In this document: positions 24,973-33,701 of the stretch, one piece after another
Numbering within the stretch: the stretch's first letter is position 1
Layout: the number at the start of each line of letters is the position of its first letter
Assembly: GCA_937941715.1 (NCBI GenBank)
Contig: CALDGX010000133.1
Coordinates: forward strand, 1-64,000
Length of the DNA: 64,000 nt
DNA from: an uncultured Chloracidobacterium sp.
Lineage (GTDB): Bacteria; Acidobacteriota; Blastocatellia; Pyrinomonadales; Pyrinomonadaceae
Reading direction: 5' to 3'
Notes under the pieces: generated by a model
Databases searched by the model: none
What the model was told of the DNA's origin: nothing
The model's input: the letters and a program-made list of their open reading frames with translations, nothing else
Position numbers and translations under genes: made by a program

Positions 24973-26808
24973 ATGAAGACGCGATTATCACTTGCGATAG
25001 CGAGCCTGGCGATCCTGGTAGTTCATGGATTCGTTTTCTATCAACAGTTTTTTCATAAATGGGAAACGTATCAAACATCGTATTTTGATCAGGCACGAAC
25101 ACTAGCCAAGACCGATGGCGAACGTGAAGCCCTCGCTTCGCGACGTCCAAAGATCGAACAGATCATTGCCACCCAATTCGGCAGCGACCGGGTCGACCGC
25201 TGCACTACCTGTCACATTGCCTCGGATGACCCGCGGTTCAAGGATTCGCCTCATCCGTACAAGTCGCACCCCTTTTCCGAAGAACTTGGCGATCGCCTGG
25301 TCGACGGAAAATGGGAGAGACGGCATAAATTCGCCGATATGGGCTGTACGGTCTGTCACGGCGGCCAGGGCCGCGGTCTGGATACGTTCTACGCGCATGG
25401 CGAGGACGAGTTTTGGCCCGAGCCGATGCTCGGTTTTGTCACTCAGGAAAACTGGCGAGGCGACCTTAGACCCAAACTAAAGGGTAAGGAGTATATGCAG
25501 GCCAACTGTGCTCAGTGCCACACCGACAAGAACTTTAAGGCAACGCCGGCGGTAAGTCGCGGCCGTGAACTCTTTACGCAAAAAAACTGCTACGGCTGTC
25601 ACAAGATCGACGGTATCTCTAACGGCACGCTCGGACCTGATCTGTCTGAGGTCGGCAAAAAGTGGAAGGTCGATTACCTTTACGAGTCGATCGTCGATCC
25701 GCGTGCCAATATCAAGACATCGTTCATGCCGAAGTTCAATCTGACCGAAGACGAGACACGCGACCTTGTCATATTTCTTAAGAGCCGCCGCGGATTCAAC
25801 TATGCCGAGACAACACTCGACCGGTATCGGGCAACCCTGAACAAGGGCGGAGCCGTACCACCGGCCCAGCCGCCGGCAGGACAAACGACGGCGACTACCG
25901 CCCCGGCCGTAAAGTCCGGCGAGCAGTTGATCAACGATCGAGCGTGTGCCGCTTGTCATAAGATCGGCGATAAGGACGGCGGAATTGCTCCGGATCTGTC
26001 GTTCGAGGGACTAATGAAGGATGAAAAATGGCTGATCGGTCATTTCAAGGATCCCCGTGCGTTGATCCCGGATTCGATAATGCCGACGTTCGCATTCCCT
26101 GACGTTGAGTATTCAGCAATGACCACGTATTTGATGGGGCTGAACAAACCGCCAAGCCTCGGCAGTCCGCAGGAAACTTATCAAAACCTATGCATGCGCT
26201 GCCACGGCGAAAAGGGTGATGGACACGGCATGATCGCCACCTACCTTGACCCGTATCCGCGTGACTTTACAAACGCCGGATTTATGAACAGTAAGACTGA
26301 CGAACGGCTCGCCGCCTCGATCAAGAATGGCGTCGGCGGAACGTCGATGCCCGCATGGGGCAAGGTTCTCAGCGACGACCAGATCAAGGGTGTTCTGGCC
26401 TACATCAATCAGAACTTCACCAAGGAGGCCCGCCGTGAGATCAAGCCCCGCGATGTGCCCGAACAGAATCCGGTCGCTATGACGACCGAATCGATCGCTC
26501 GCGGCGAAGCCGCCTATCTGAACCGCTGCACCGGCTGTCACGGCCGTAAAGCGGACGGAAAAGGCCCGAATTCGCTGGACATCCTGCCGCGGCCGCGTAA
26601 TCTGCTGAACTCACAGTTCATAAACAGCGCGACCGACCGCCGATTGTTCGAATCGATACTTTACGGCGTTCAGGGCTCGGCGATGCCGCCGTGGATCGAC
26701 TACGGCCTTACGAAAGAAGATGTCGGCGACCTGGTGAACTACATCAGAAGCCTTAATCAAAACAAGAAAGAACTGGCGGCATTGGAACTTGTCGCGATGT
26801 GCCACTAG
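24973..26808 (+). CDS. Heptaheme cytochrome c, membrane-anchored
   Basis: A 611-residue protein with an N-terminal hydrophobic anchor/signal (residues 4-24) and seven CxxCH haem sites: CTTCH (77), CTVCH (125), CAQCH (179), CYGCH (206), CAACH (325), CMRCH (407) and CTGCH (519). The last four head mono-haem cytochrome c domains, each with a distal Met candidate (for example TSFMPKF, DSIMPTF, TSMPAW, SAMPPW). Pro/Thr-rich linker at about 295-315. It sits between cytochrome b and CcoN, so it probably replaces cytochrome c1 and passes electrons directly to the oxidase. A TTG 15 bases upstream is a weaker start. Confidence 0.9.
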   Translation: MKTRLSLAIASLAILVVHGFVFYQQFFHKWETYQTSYFDQARTLAKTDGEREALASRRPKIEQIIATQFGSDRVDRCTTCHIASDDPRFKDSPHPYKSHPFSEELGDRLVDGKWERRHKFADMGCTVCHGGQGRGLDTFYAHGEDEFWPEPMLGFVTQENWRGDLRPKLKGKEYMQANCAQCHTDKNFKATPAVSRGRELFTQKNCYGCHKIDGISNGTLGPDLSEVGKKWKVDYLYESIVDPRANIKTSFMPKFNLTEDETRDLVIFLKSRRGFNYAETTLDRYRATLNKGGAVPPAQPPAGQTTATTAPAVKSGEQLINDRACAACHKIGDKDGGIAPDLSFEGLMKDEKWLIGHFKDPRALIPDSIMPTFAFPDVEYSAMTTYLMGLNKPPSLGSPQETYQNLCMRCHGEKGDGHGMIATYLDPYPRDFTNAGFMNSKTDERLAASIKNGVGGTSMPAWGKVLSDDQIKGVLAYINQNFTKEARREIKPRDVPEQNPVAMTTESIARGEAAYLNRCTGCHGRKADGKGPNSLDILPRPRNLLNSQFINSATDRRLFESILYGVQGSAMPPWIDYGLTKEDVGDLVNYIRSLNQNKKELAALELVAMCH

Positions 26809-26826
26809 GCAGCTATTGGAGGCTAT

Positions 26827-28263
26827 ATGGAAAAAGAGGAAATCATTCAAGACGCCGGCGAAATACCTGTATCGACAGCGGCCGTGTACTCAGAGTCGAT
26901 CCACGAGGACAGGACCGCAAAGATGTTCCTGATCAGTTCGATCGTCTACTTTTTTATTGTCGGAATAATCGCGTTGCTGATCGCCGCCAAATTCGTGTTC
27001 CCGACATTTCTCGGGACCATCCCGCAGCTCACTTACGGCCGCCTTCGCCCGCTTCACGTAAACGGCATGCTTTTCGGCTGGTTGCTCGCGTGTGACATGG
27101 CCCTGATGTACTACATCGTTCCGCGGCTTTGCGGTGTAAAGCTATGGAGCGAAAAGCTCGGTATGGCCACCGCGGTTCTCTGGAATGTGATCATCCTCGG
27201 TGCGGTCGTTTCCCTGCTGATGGGCTGGAATCAGGGTTGGGAATATGCTGAACTGCCGCTGCCGCTGGACGTCGCGGTCGTTGTCGCGTGGGTAATGTTC
27301 GGAGCAAATCTGTTCCTGACTATCGCCAACAGAAAGTACAAGGCGATGTACGTTTCGCTCTGGTACGCTATGGGCACGATCCTGTGGACGGCATTTGTTT
27401 ATCTGACCGGCAACTTTGCGACGCTTTTCGCAACCGGCGTTAATCAGGCAAACCTGAACTGGATGTATGTCCACAACGCTGTGGGCCTCATATTCACGCC
27501 GGTCGGGCTGGCGATCGCGTATTATTTTATCCCCAAGACATCCAATACGCCGCTATACAGTCATAAGCTGTCGATGATCGGGTTCTGGTCGCTGGCATTC
27601 GTTTATGTGTGGACCGGTGCTCACCATATGATCCACGGACCGATCTCGCAGTGGCTTCAGACGATTACGATCGTATTTTCGGTGATGCTGCTGATCCCGG
27701 TCTGGGCGGCCGTCTATAATTTCTTCTCGACGATGAAGGGCCAATGGCATCAACTGCGTGACAACGTCTCGCTGAAGTTTCTAATGTCGGGAGTCGTTTT
27801 TTATCTGCTCACCTGTTTTCAGGGACCGATGCATAGTCTGCGGGCGGTGAATGCGATCGTCTCAAAAACTGACTGGATCCCCGGCCACGCACATATGGCG
27901 GTCCTCGGGGCATTTTCATTCTTTGCCATCGCGGGTGCCTATTACATGGTGCCGCGTGTTTTCAAAACGGAGTTGTATTCCAATGCTCTGGCAAATTGGA
28001 GCTTCTGGCTGTTCCTGATCGGCGGCCTCGGATTTTTTGTGACCCTCTGGCTCGGCGGATTTTGGCAGGGTTGGCAGTGGAACAATCCGGCGATACCGTT
28101 CATTGACACGGTGATCGCCCTCAAGCCGATCTGGCATACACGTCTCGCTTCAGGGTTCCTTATGTTTGGCGGTATCGTCGCCTTTGCATATAACATCCTG
28201 GCAACGATAGTCGGCTCAAAAGGAAAGGAGGTCCACGCAGAACCTGCGGCAGCAGCGGCTTAA
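26827..28263 (+). CDS. ccoN: cbb3-type cytochrome c oxidase subunit I
   Basis: The 478-residue catalytic subunit with about 12 hydrophobic helices, holding haem b and the haem b3-CuB oxygen-reduction site. Recognisable blocks are FPTFLGTIPQLTYGRLRPLHVNGMLFGWLL with the haem-b His (about residues 60-85), YVWTGAHHMIHGPISQWLQT with the CuB histidines (about 262), FQGPMHSLRAVN and WIPGHAHMAVLGAFSFFAIAGAYYMVPR (about 345-375). The RBS GGAGG precedes the ATG by 5 bases. It lies 18 bp after the heptaheme cytochrome gene, which links the bc and oxidase parts into one operon. Confidence 0.95.
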   Translation: MEKEEIIQDAGEIPVSTAAVYSESIHEDRTAKMFLISSIVYFFIVGIIALLIAAKFVFPTFLGTIPQLTYGRLRPLHVNGMLFGWLLACDMALMYYIVPRLCGVKLWSEKLGMATAVLWNVIILGAVVSLLMGWNQGWEYAELPLPLDVAVVVAWVMFGANLFLTIANRKYKAMYVSLWYAMGTILWTAFVYLTGNFATLFATGVNQANLNWMYVHNAVGLIFTPVGLAIAYYFIPKTSNTPLYSHKLSMIGFWSLAFVYVWTGAHHMIHGPISQWLQTITIVFSVMLLIPVWAAVYNFFSTMKGQWHQLRDNVSLKFLMSGVVFYLLTCFQGPMHSLRAVNAIVSKTDWIPGHAHMAVLGAFSFFAIAGAYYMVPRVFKTELYSNALANWSFWLFLIGGLGFFVTLWLGGFWQGWQWNNPAIPFIDTVIALKPIWHTRLASGFLMFGGIVAFAYNILATIVGSKGKEVHAEPAAAAA

Positions 28264-28293
28264 GGCCATCGCTGACCATTGATGGAGGATATT

Positions 28294-28863
28294 ATGTTAC
28301 AAAAAGCTGATTACAACGCCGCATTTTTTGTCGCCGCTGCCCTTATCTTGTTTTTTATCGGAGGGCTGCTGACCACGGTAGTTCCGCCGCTTCTGGATCA
28401 AAGTTGGACCAAGCCGTTCGAGAACAACGATCCGGCCAATGGGCCTACCGGCAAGCTGAAACCCCTGAATGAACAGCAGCTTCAGGGCCGTGCGATCTAT
28501 GTTCGCGAGGGTTGCTGGTATTGCCACACCCAGCAGACGAGAACGCTTCTGGCCGATACCAAGCGTTCAGGTTGGCGAGGCGTGGACGCGCCGATATCGA
28601 CCCCGGATGAGTTTGTTTACGATAATCCGCACCTTTTCGGCACTAAGCGCACGGGCCCCGACCTCTCGCGTGTCGGCGGTAAATATAACGAGCAATGGCA
28701 TATGGCACATTTCCGTAACCCGGCGGACCTCGTTCCCGGCTCGATAATGCCGCCGTTCCCGTGGATCGCCAACGATCCGAAGGAGTTTGCTGCACTCGTC
28801 GCGTATATGCAGACACTCGGCCGATCAAAGAACTGGCGGCCCGATAACGACTACGAAAAATAG
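28294..28863 (+). CDS. ccoO: cbb3-type cytochrome c oxidase subunit II (monoheme)
   Basis: A 189-residue membrane-anchored monohaem cytochrome c. The anchor helix spans about residues 9-32 (FFVAAALILFFIGGLLTTVV). The haem motif CWYCH is at about residue 73, in GRAIYVREGCWYCHTQQTRTL. TGPDLSRVGGKY and the distal Met loop GSIMPPFPW follow. Proteobacterial CcoO is similar in length and has the same REGCxxCHTQ signature. The ATG at 28294 is chosen because GGAGG lies 6 bases before it. It is followed after 2 bp by a small membrane protein rather than by a diheme CcoP. Confidence 0.93.
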   Translation: MLQKADYNAAFFVAAALILFFIGGLLTTVVPPLLDQSWTKPFENNDPANGPTGKLKPLNEQQLQGRAIYVREGCWYCHTQQTRTLLADTKRSGWRGVDAPISTPDEFVYDNPHLFGTKRTGPDLSRVGGKYNEQWHMAHFRNPADLVPGSIMPPFPWIANDPKEFAALVAYMQTLGRSKNWRPDNDYEK

Positions 28864-28865
28864 CT

Positions 28866-29048
28866 ATGAGCGACTTTAATATTCCAAGCGTGGCGTTCAT
28901 CTATGCATTCATATTTCTTGTTGCCTTTGGTGCCCTCTTCTTTTTCTTCAGGACACTGCGAGACGGTTATTGGGGCAAGAACAGTGAAGACGTTAAGTAC
29001 CGAATGCTCGAGGATGACGAAAATGGAGGCGAATATGGACGAAAATAA
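28866..29048 (+). CDS. Small membrane protein in the CcoQ position, CcoS-like tail
   Basis: A 60-residue protein with one membrane helix (about residues 8-28, very Phe-rich) followed by FRTLRDGYWGKNSEDVKYRMLEDDE. Its position right after ccoO is that of CcoQ. The tail, however, resembles CcoS in having a helix end, then G, then an acidic residue and R-x-L-x-D-D. A second CcoS-like protein opens the operon at 22972. Either a CcoQ equivalent or a second assembly factor is possible. The ATG starts 2 bp after the ccoO stop, and the 3' end overlaps the next gene by 14 bp. Confidence 0.5.
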   Translation: MSDFNIPSVAFIYAFIFLVAFGALFFFFRTLRDGYWGKNSEDVKYRMLEDDENGGEYGRK

Positions 29049-29337
29049 AGAAAATAACGAACTCAAGGAATACGCAGGCGGTTGGATGACCGAACGAAAA
29101 GGCACCGACGCCCCGATATTTCTCAAAGTGGCATTTGCCGTCATCTCGCTCGGGGCTCTGACGTATTTGATCGTCTATATGAACGGCGAGACCGATCATG
29201 CCGACCGTGGCGTTCTCGTTCAGGCATTTAATAGGGCGACGGGTACGGCAAATGGCTTTATGTACATCGTGGGTGGCCTGATCGCGATATACATCATTAT
29301 TTTGGTCATATTTGCGTTCAAGAAATTCCGTGACTAA
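29035..29337 (+). CDS. Two-helix membrane protein of the cbb3 cluster, no haem motif
   Basis: A 100-residue protein not recognised with confidence. It has a charged N-terminus (MDENKENNELKEYAGGWMTERKGTDAP), a first helix at about residues 31-51 (FLKVAFAVISLGALTYLIVYM), a hydrophilic loop and a second helix at about 77-95. It occupies the place where ccoP normally lies and ends in a basic FKKFRD. It could correspond to the membrane part of a CcoP that has lost its two cytochrome c domains, but no sequence motif proves this. The ATG at 29035 is supported by GGAGG 5 bases upstream and overlaps the previous gene. Confidence 0.6.
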   Translation: MDENKENNELKEYAGGWMTERKGTDAPIFLKVAFAVISLGALTYLIVYMNGETDHADRGVLVQAFNRATGTANGFMYIVGGLIAIYIIILVIFAFKKFRD

Positions 29338-29346
29338 AGGACTGTG

Positions 29347-31290
29347 ATGAGCGACGAAAATCTACAATTCGAATTAGCCGATCAAAAGGACGCTGACTAT
29401 TGGATGAAGATGGTCAAATGTCAGGACGCCTGCCCGGTTCATACTGACGCATGCGGCTATGTGACGGCAATCGCCGAGGGCCGCGACCTCGACGCCTACA
29501 AGATAGCTCGAGCAACAAATCCCTTCGCTTCCATCTGCGGACGAGTGTGCGGGGCTCCGTGCGAAGCCAATTGCCGACGCGGTTCGCTCGATACACCGAT
29601 CACGATCCGTGCCCTCAAGCGATTTGTCAATGAGAAATACGGGCCTGAGACCGGTGATTTCACGCATTATCGCGATGGCTGCAACACCAAAATGCTGCCG
29701 CCCGAAAAGGGTGACGGCGAACGTATTGCTGTCGTTGGAGCCGGTGTTGCAGGCCTGACCGTCGCTCATGACCTCGTACAACTCGGCTATCAGGTCACCG
29801 TTTTCGAGGCCTATGACGAGCCCGGCGGTATGCTGACGGCCGGTGTGCCGATTTACCGTCTGCCGCGTGAGCTGGTACAGGCCGAGATCAACGCGATACT
29901 GTCGATGGGGGTCGAACTCAAGTGCAATATGCGTTTGGGTCGGGACTTTACGATCGGGTCACTGCGAAAAGACGGCTACAAAGCGATCTTTCTCGGTATC
30001 GGACTGCAAAAGGGCCGTAAGATACCGATCGATGGTGCGGATCTGCCTCAGGTCTTTGACGGCCTTGATTTTCTGCGTGCATTCAACGAAGGCAAGCCGA
30101 TGGAACTGGGCCGCCGTATCGTGGTGATCGGCGGCGGCAATGTCGCATATGACGTTGCCCGTTCCGCGGTCCGCCCGGCAAAGATCCCGATGGCGGATGC
30201 GGCATCGGATATGGAACGGACCGAACGCATAGCCTATGACGTTGCCCGCTCTGCTTTGAGACTCAGCGGCGACAAAGAGGTCCACATCGTCTGTCTCGAA
30301 AAGCGGAACGAAATGCCCGCAGACGAGATCGAGATCGTCGAAGGCGAAGAAGAGGGTATTCGGCTCCATGACGGCCGAGGGCCGCGAATGATACTCGACG
30401 AGGACGGCTATGTGACAGGCCTGCGAACGGTCAAGTGTCTGTCCGTTTTTGACGAGAATGGCAAATTCAGCCCGAAATATGACGAGGACGTCATCGAGGA
30501 CATCGCGGCCGACACAATCATGTTCGCCATCGGCCAGCAATCGGACCTTTCGTTCCTGGAGCCGGGCGATGGGGTCGGAGCAGAGAACGGGTTGATCAAG
30601 GTCGACCCCGACACCTATCAGACGACGGCACCGGACGTATTCGCCTGCGGCGATGTGGCTCATGGGCCGCGACTTTTCATTCATGCCATCGCTTCGGCAC
30701 AGATCGCTGCCCGGTCGATGCACGATTATCTGCGCGGCACCCGGACCGATGTCGTCGTCAAGAAGCGTTGGCAGCCGGCTGACTACACCATGGCAGAGGG
30801 CTGGGATCAGATGAAACGCCGTTTGCCGCCCGCTCTCGACAGTGAACGGCGGGCCTCGTCAAATGACATCGTCGAGATCAATTACAGCGAAAGCGAAGCA
30901 CGCAAACAGGCCTCGCGATGCCTTCGCTGCAACGTGAACACGATCTTTGACACATCGATCTGTGTCGCGTGCAACGGATGTGTTGACGTGTGCCCTGAAA
31001 ATCTAATCAAGCTCGTCGGGCTCGATCAGGTCCGGTCCGACAAATACCTGATGCAGATCGCGTCGGATTCGCTCGGCATAACCGATGACGACCTTGCCGG
31101 ATACAGCGACCTGGAACTTAACGAACTCGGCGGCATTATGATCAAGGATGAATCGACTTGTATTCGTTGTGCGATGTGCGCATCGAGATGCCCGACCAAC
31201 GCGATACTTATGAAGCGGTTCGAGTTTTCGCGCGAATGCGTGACGATACATGCCCGCAATCCGAAGATCAGGTATGCCGATGCGGTATAG
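29347..31290 (+). CDS. GltD-like FAD/NAD(P) oxidoreductase with N- and C-terminal Fe-S domains
   Basis: A 647-residue soluble flavo/iron-sulfur protein. Residues about 20-90 form the cysteine domain of GltD/DPD-type enzymes (CQDACPVHTDACGY, SICGRVCGAPCEANCRRG). Residues about 125-460 are the two Rossmann folds: FAD site VVGAGVAGLTVAHDL, GGMLTAGVP, NAD(P) site VIGGGNVAYDVARSA, and FAD-closing ACGDVAHGP. Residues about 525-640 add a ferredoxin-like part with CVACNGCVDVCP and CIRCAMCASRCP, suggesting two [4Fe-4S] clusters. An inserted second copy of YDVARSA-R lies 29 residues after the first. It may feed electrons from NAD(P)H or ferredoxin into the chain or reduce assembly partners; neither is shown. 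It starts 9 bp after the previous gene. Confidence 0.85.
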   Translation: MSDENLQFELADQKDADYWMKMVKCQDACPVHTDACGYVTAIAEGRDLDAYKIARATNPFASICGRVCGAPCEANCRRGSLDTPITIRALKRFVNEKYGPETGDFTHYRDGCNTKMLPPEKGDGERIAVVGAGVAGLTVAHDLVQLGYQVTVFEAYDEPGGMLTAGVPIYRLPRELVQAEINAILSMGVELKCNMRLGRDFTIGSLRKDGYKAIFLGIGLQKGRKIPIDGADLPQVFDGLDFLRAFNEGKPMELGRRIVVIGGGNVAYDVARSAVRPAKIPMADAASDMERTERIAYDVARSALRLSGDKEVHIVCLEKRNEMPADEIEIVEGEEEGIRLHDGRGPRMILDEDGYVTGLRTVKCLSVFDENGKFSPKYDEDVIEDIAADTIMFAIGQQSDLSFLEPGDGVGAENGLIKVDPDTYQTTAPDVFACGDVAHGPRLFIHAIASAQIAARSMHDYLRGTRTDVVVKKRWQPADYTMAEGWDQMKRRLPPALDSERRASSNDIVEINYSESEARKQASRCLRCNVNTIFDTSICVACNGCVDVCPENLIKLVGLDQVRSDKYLMQIASDSLGITDDDLAGYSDLELNELGGIMIKDESTCIRCAMCASRCPTNAILMKRFEFSRECVTIHARNPKIRYADAV

Positions 31291-31344
31291 TTTCGCGTCA
31301 GTGCGAGATTTTTAGCGGTTTTCGCAAATGCTGGTGAAGGTATT

Positions 31345-32070
31345 ATGAGCGGTTGGGAGTTTTACGTAATTTTTGCCCTTGGGCTCGTAAGCAGCCTGCA
31401 CTGCGTTTCCATGTGCGGCCCGATCGTACTGTCATATAGTCTTCCACTGGGTTCAAAGCGATTTTCGAGTCAGGCTGCAGCTCATATTTCTTACAATATC
31501 GGCCGCATTATTACGTATGCATTGCTCGGGGCGATTGCGGGCCTCTTCGGCAGCAGTGTTAGTTTTGTCGGTGAGATTGCCGGTATAGAGAACGTTGCGG
31601 CCATCGTCGCGGGCGTATTGATGATGATCGCCGGCGTTCTGTTGCTCGATCTGCTCCCAAGCAAGCATCTGCAGAAATTTAATCCGCTGCTTTACACCGG
31701 TCACCTTCTAAGGCCGCTGGCCGGCCGTTTTTCCTCGACGTCAATCGGCAGCAAATTCTCACTCGGGCTGATGCTCGGGTTCTTGCCATGCGGCCTGATC
31801 TATGCCGCTTTGCTCAAAGCGATGGCAACAGGCACGGTGTTTGCAGGTGTAATGACGATGACCGCATTTGGCCTCGGCACCGCAGGATCATTGTTGGCGA
31901 TCGGCATATTTTCGTCGGCATTCAGTATGAAACTCAGCCGCTGGGGAACGCGGCTTGCGGCGGTCAGCGTGCTCTTGCTCGGAATTGTGATGGTGTCGAG
32001 GGGTGTGATACCGATGGCGGCCGCACGCCAGCAGCCTGCCGGGACCGTGCCTTCGTGTCACGCTAAATGA
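31345..32070 (+). CDS. Sulfite exporter TauE/SafE (DsbD_2) family membrane protein
   Basis: A 241-residue protein with six or so hydrophobic helices. The motif SLHCVSMCGPIVLSY near residues 17-31 and the second-half motif GLMLGFLPCGLIYAAL (about 140-155) are the paired Cys/Pro/Gly signatures of the UreH/DsbD_2-like branch commonly found in fixGHIS clusters. There it is thought to help copper or haem delivery to cbb3 oxidase. The C-terminal tail ends in PSCHAK, adding a possible metal-binding Cys-His. The gene is 54 bp downstream of the flavoprotein and 28 bp before ccoG. Confidence 0.85.
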   Translation: MSGWEFYVIFALGLVSSLHCVSMCGPIVLSYSLPLGSKRFSSQAAAHISYNIGRIITYALLGAIAGLFGSSVSFVGEIAGIENVAAIVAGVLMMIAGVLLLDLLPSKHLQKFNPLLYTGHLLRPLAGRFSSTSIGSKFSLGLMLGFLPCGLIYAALLKAMATGTVFAGVMTMTAFGLGTAGSLLAIGIFSSAFSMKLSRWGTRLAAVSVLLLGIVMVSRGVIPMAAARQQPAGTVPSCHAK

Positions 32071-32098
32071 GAGCTTGAGGCGGTAGAAGGATCGAACA

Positions 32099-33511
32099 AT
32101 GCACACCGAAGTTCAGGGGCCGGGAAATGATCTGCCGGCAAACGTTACATCAATTGACGAACCGCCCGCTCAGGCGGTCCGGCAGGCCCGCACGCGAAAA
32201 AAGCTGCCCGTCGTAAATAAGGATTTCCAGCTTGAAAGATTTAATTGGCATCGCCTGAGACGCATCATTCATGCTCTGTGTTTCGTTATTTTTGTTTCGC
32301 TTCCCTTTTTCAATGTGATCCGTTTCGACATCCCTCGGCAGCGATTCTATTTTGCGGGATTCGAGCTCTGGATCAACGAGTTTGCGATAGTGTTCTTTTC
32401 GCTGATGTTCCTGCTCTTTGTCATCACGGCAGCGTCGATGTTGTTTGGGCGAGTTTATTGCGGCTATCTGTGCCCTCAGATGATCTTTAGCGAAGCGTCG
32501 ATCAATCTCGAAGAGCGGGTCAAAACACTGGTCAATAAGTATTTTGCCAAACAGAGTCTCGGCGTCCGCCACTGGTTGAACAACATTGCGGTGTATTCGG
32601 TACTCGGGGTTGCCTCGGTATTTCTCGCTTTCGTCTTTATTTCATATTTCGTCGAGCCGCGCGACCTGTTCGGACGGTTGATATCGCTTGACGTTGTTAC
32701 GGCAGGCGGCATCGCCGGAGCGGTGGTGACGATGATCACCTTTGCCGATTTTGCATTCCTCCGTCAGCGGTTCTGCACGACGGTCTGCCCGTATGGTTAT
32801 CTACAGGGCATACTTGGCGACAATAATACGCTGGTTGTGCATTATCGTGACCCCGAGGAAATTTGCGTCGAATGCAAAAAGTGCATTCGCGTATGCCATA
32901 TGGGCATCGATATTCGAACATCGCCGTACCAGATCGAATGTATCCACTGCGGCGAGTGTGTCGATGCCTGCAAACTCATAATGGGCAAGTTCGGCAAGGA
33001 CACACTCATCCATTATGCCTGGGGCGAAAAGGGCGAGTTGCTGGGCGACGACCGTGCTCCCTGGTATCGCCGGATCGGACTCCGAGACGCCAAAAGGATC
33101 GCCGTAATTGCGATAATCCTCGTTTACGGAACGAGCCTCGGCATCGCGTTCTCGATGCGGCACAGTGTGTTGGTTCGCGTCTCGCCGGATCGCAGCACGC
33201 TATTCAGAAAGGGCGATGACGGCCGCATTTATAACCGCTTTCGGCTCAACCTCGCGAACCGCGGTCGAACCGACGCCACGGTCACGATTTCGATCAACGG
33301 CCTGCCCGACACCTCGCTTTCTCTCCCGTCGAATGATATCGCAGTAAAGGCCGGCGAATCGATCGAGACGGAATTTGAGATTTCAGTTCCGGCCGGCAGC
33401 CTATCGCAACAGGTCAACCATTTTACGATCGACAGCATTGCCGCCCCTGAAGCAACGCGTGACTCGTTCGAACAAACATTTATTATGCCGTTGGAGAACA
33501 AAACCAAATGA
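32099..33511 (+). CDS. ccoG: Cytochrome c oxidase accessory protein CcoG (FixG)
   Basis: A 470-residue membrane ferredoxin of the cbb3 assembly pathway, thought to reduce copper for the oxidase. The N-terminal half has about five helices with YCGYLCPQMIF and FCTTVCPYGYLQG cysteine motifs. Residues about 258-300 contain two [4Fe-4S] motifs (CVECKKCIRVCHMG and CIHCGECVDACKLIMG). The C-terminal 120 residues are a periplasmic immunoglobulin-like FixG domain ending near FEISVPAG. Length and order match the family. Its stop overlaps the next ATG (ATGA), so the 63-residue protein is coupled to it. Confidence 0.94.
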   Translation: MHTEVQGPGNDLPANVTSIDEPPAQAVRQARTRKKLPVVNKDFQLERFNWHRLRRIIHALCFVIFVSLPFFNVIRFDIPRQRFYFAGFELWINEFAIVFFSLMFLLFVITAASMLFGRVYCGYLCPQMIFSEASINLEERVKTLVNKYFAKQSLGVRHWLNNIAVYSVLGVASVFLAFVFISYFVEPRDLFGRLISLDVVTAGGIAGAVVTMITFADFAFLRQRFCTTVCPYGYLQGILGDNNTLVVHYRDPEEICVECKKCIRVCHMGIDIRTSPYQIECIHCGECVDACKLIMGKFGKDTLIHYAWGEKGELLGDDRAPWYRRIGLRDAKRIAVIAIILVYGTSLGIAFSMRHSVLVRVSPDRSTLFRKGDDGRIYNRFRLNLANRGRTDATVTISINGLPDTSLSLPSNDIAVKAGESIETEFEISVPAGSLSQQVNHFTIDSIAAPEATRDSFEQTFIMPLENKTK

Positions 33512-33699
33512 AAAAGAAAGCCGCCGAGTACTTTTCAAAACACCAGGGTTCCATCCTGAAATATCTTTTGGGTGCGATAATGTTGCTTTTTATCGGCATT
33601 CTGATCACGGTCTATTTTGTCGCAAAACAGGCGAACCCGATCTTTCTGGATGAAAAAGGCCGTCCGATCAATTCGCAGGCCGCCGATCCGCGATATTAA
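33508..33699 (+). CDS. Small single-span membrane protein in the FixH position
   Basis: A 63-residue protein with one helix (residues about 19-40, LLGAIMLLFIGILITVYFVAKQ) and a short polar tail ending PINSQAADPRY. It sits between ccoG and ccoI, exactly where ccoH/fixH lies in other bacteria, but FixH is usually about 150 residues and has a periplasmic domain. It could be a reduced CcoH or an unrelated peptide. It is translationally coupled to ccoG and followed after 2 bp by ccoI. Confidence 0.65.
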   Translation: MKKKAAEYFSKHQGSILKYLLGAIMLLFIGILITVYFVAKQANPIFLDEKGRPINSQAADPRY

Positions 33700-33701
33700 A
33701 G

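Noticed and set aside
29035..29337. CcoP (diheme cytochrome) suggested by gene position
   Set aside because: No CxxCH motif occurs in the protein, so it cannot be a functional diheme CcoP.
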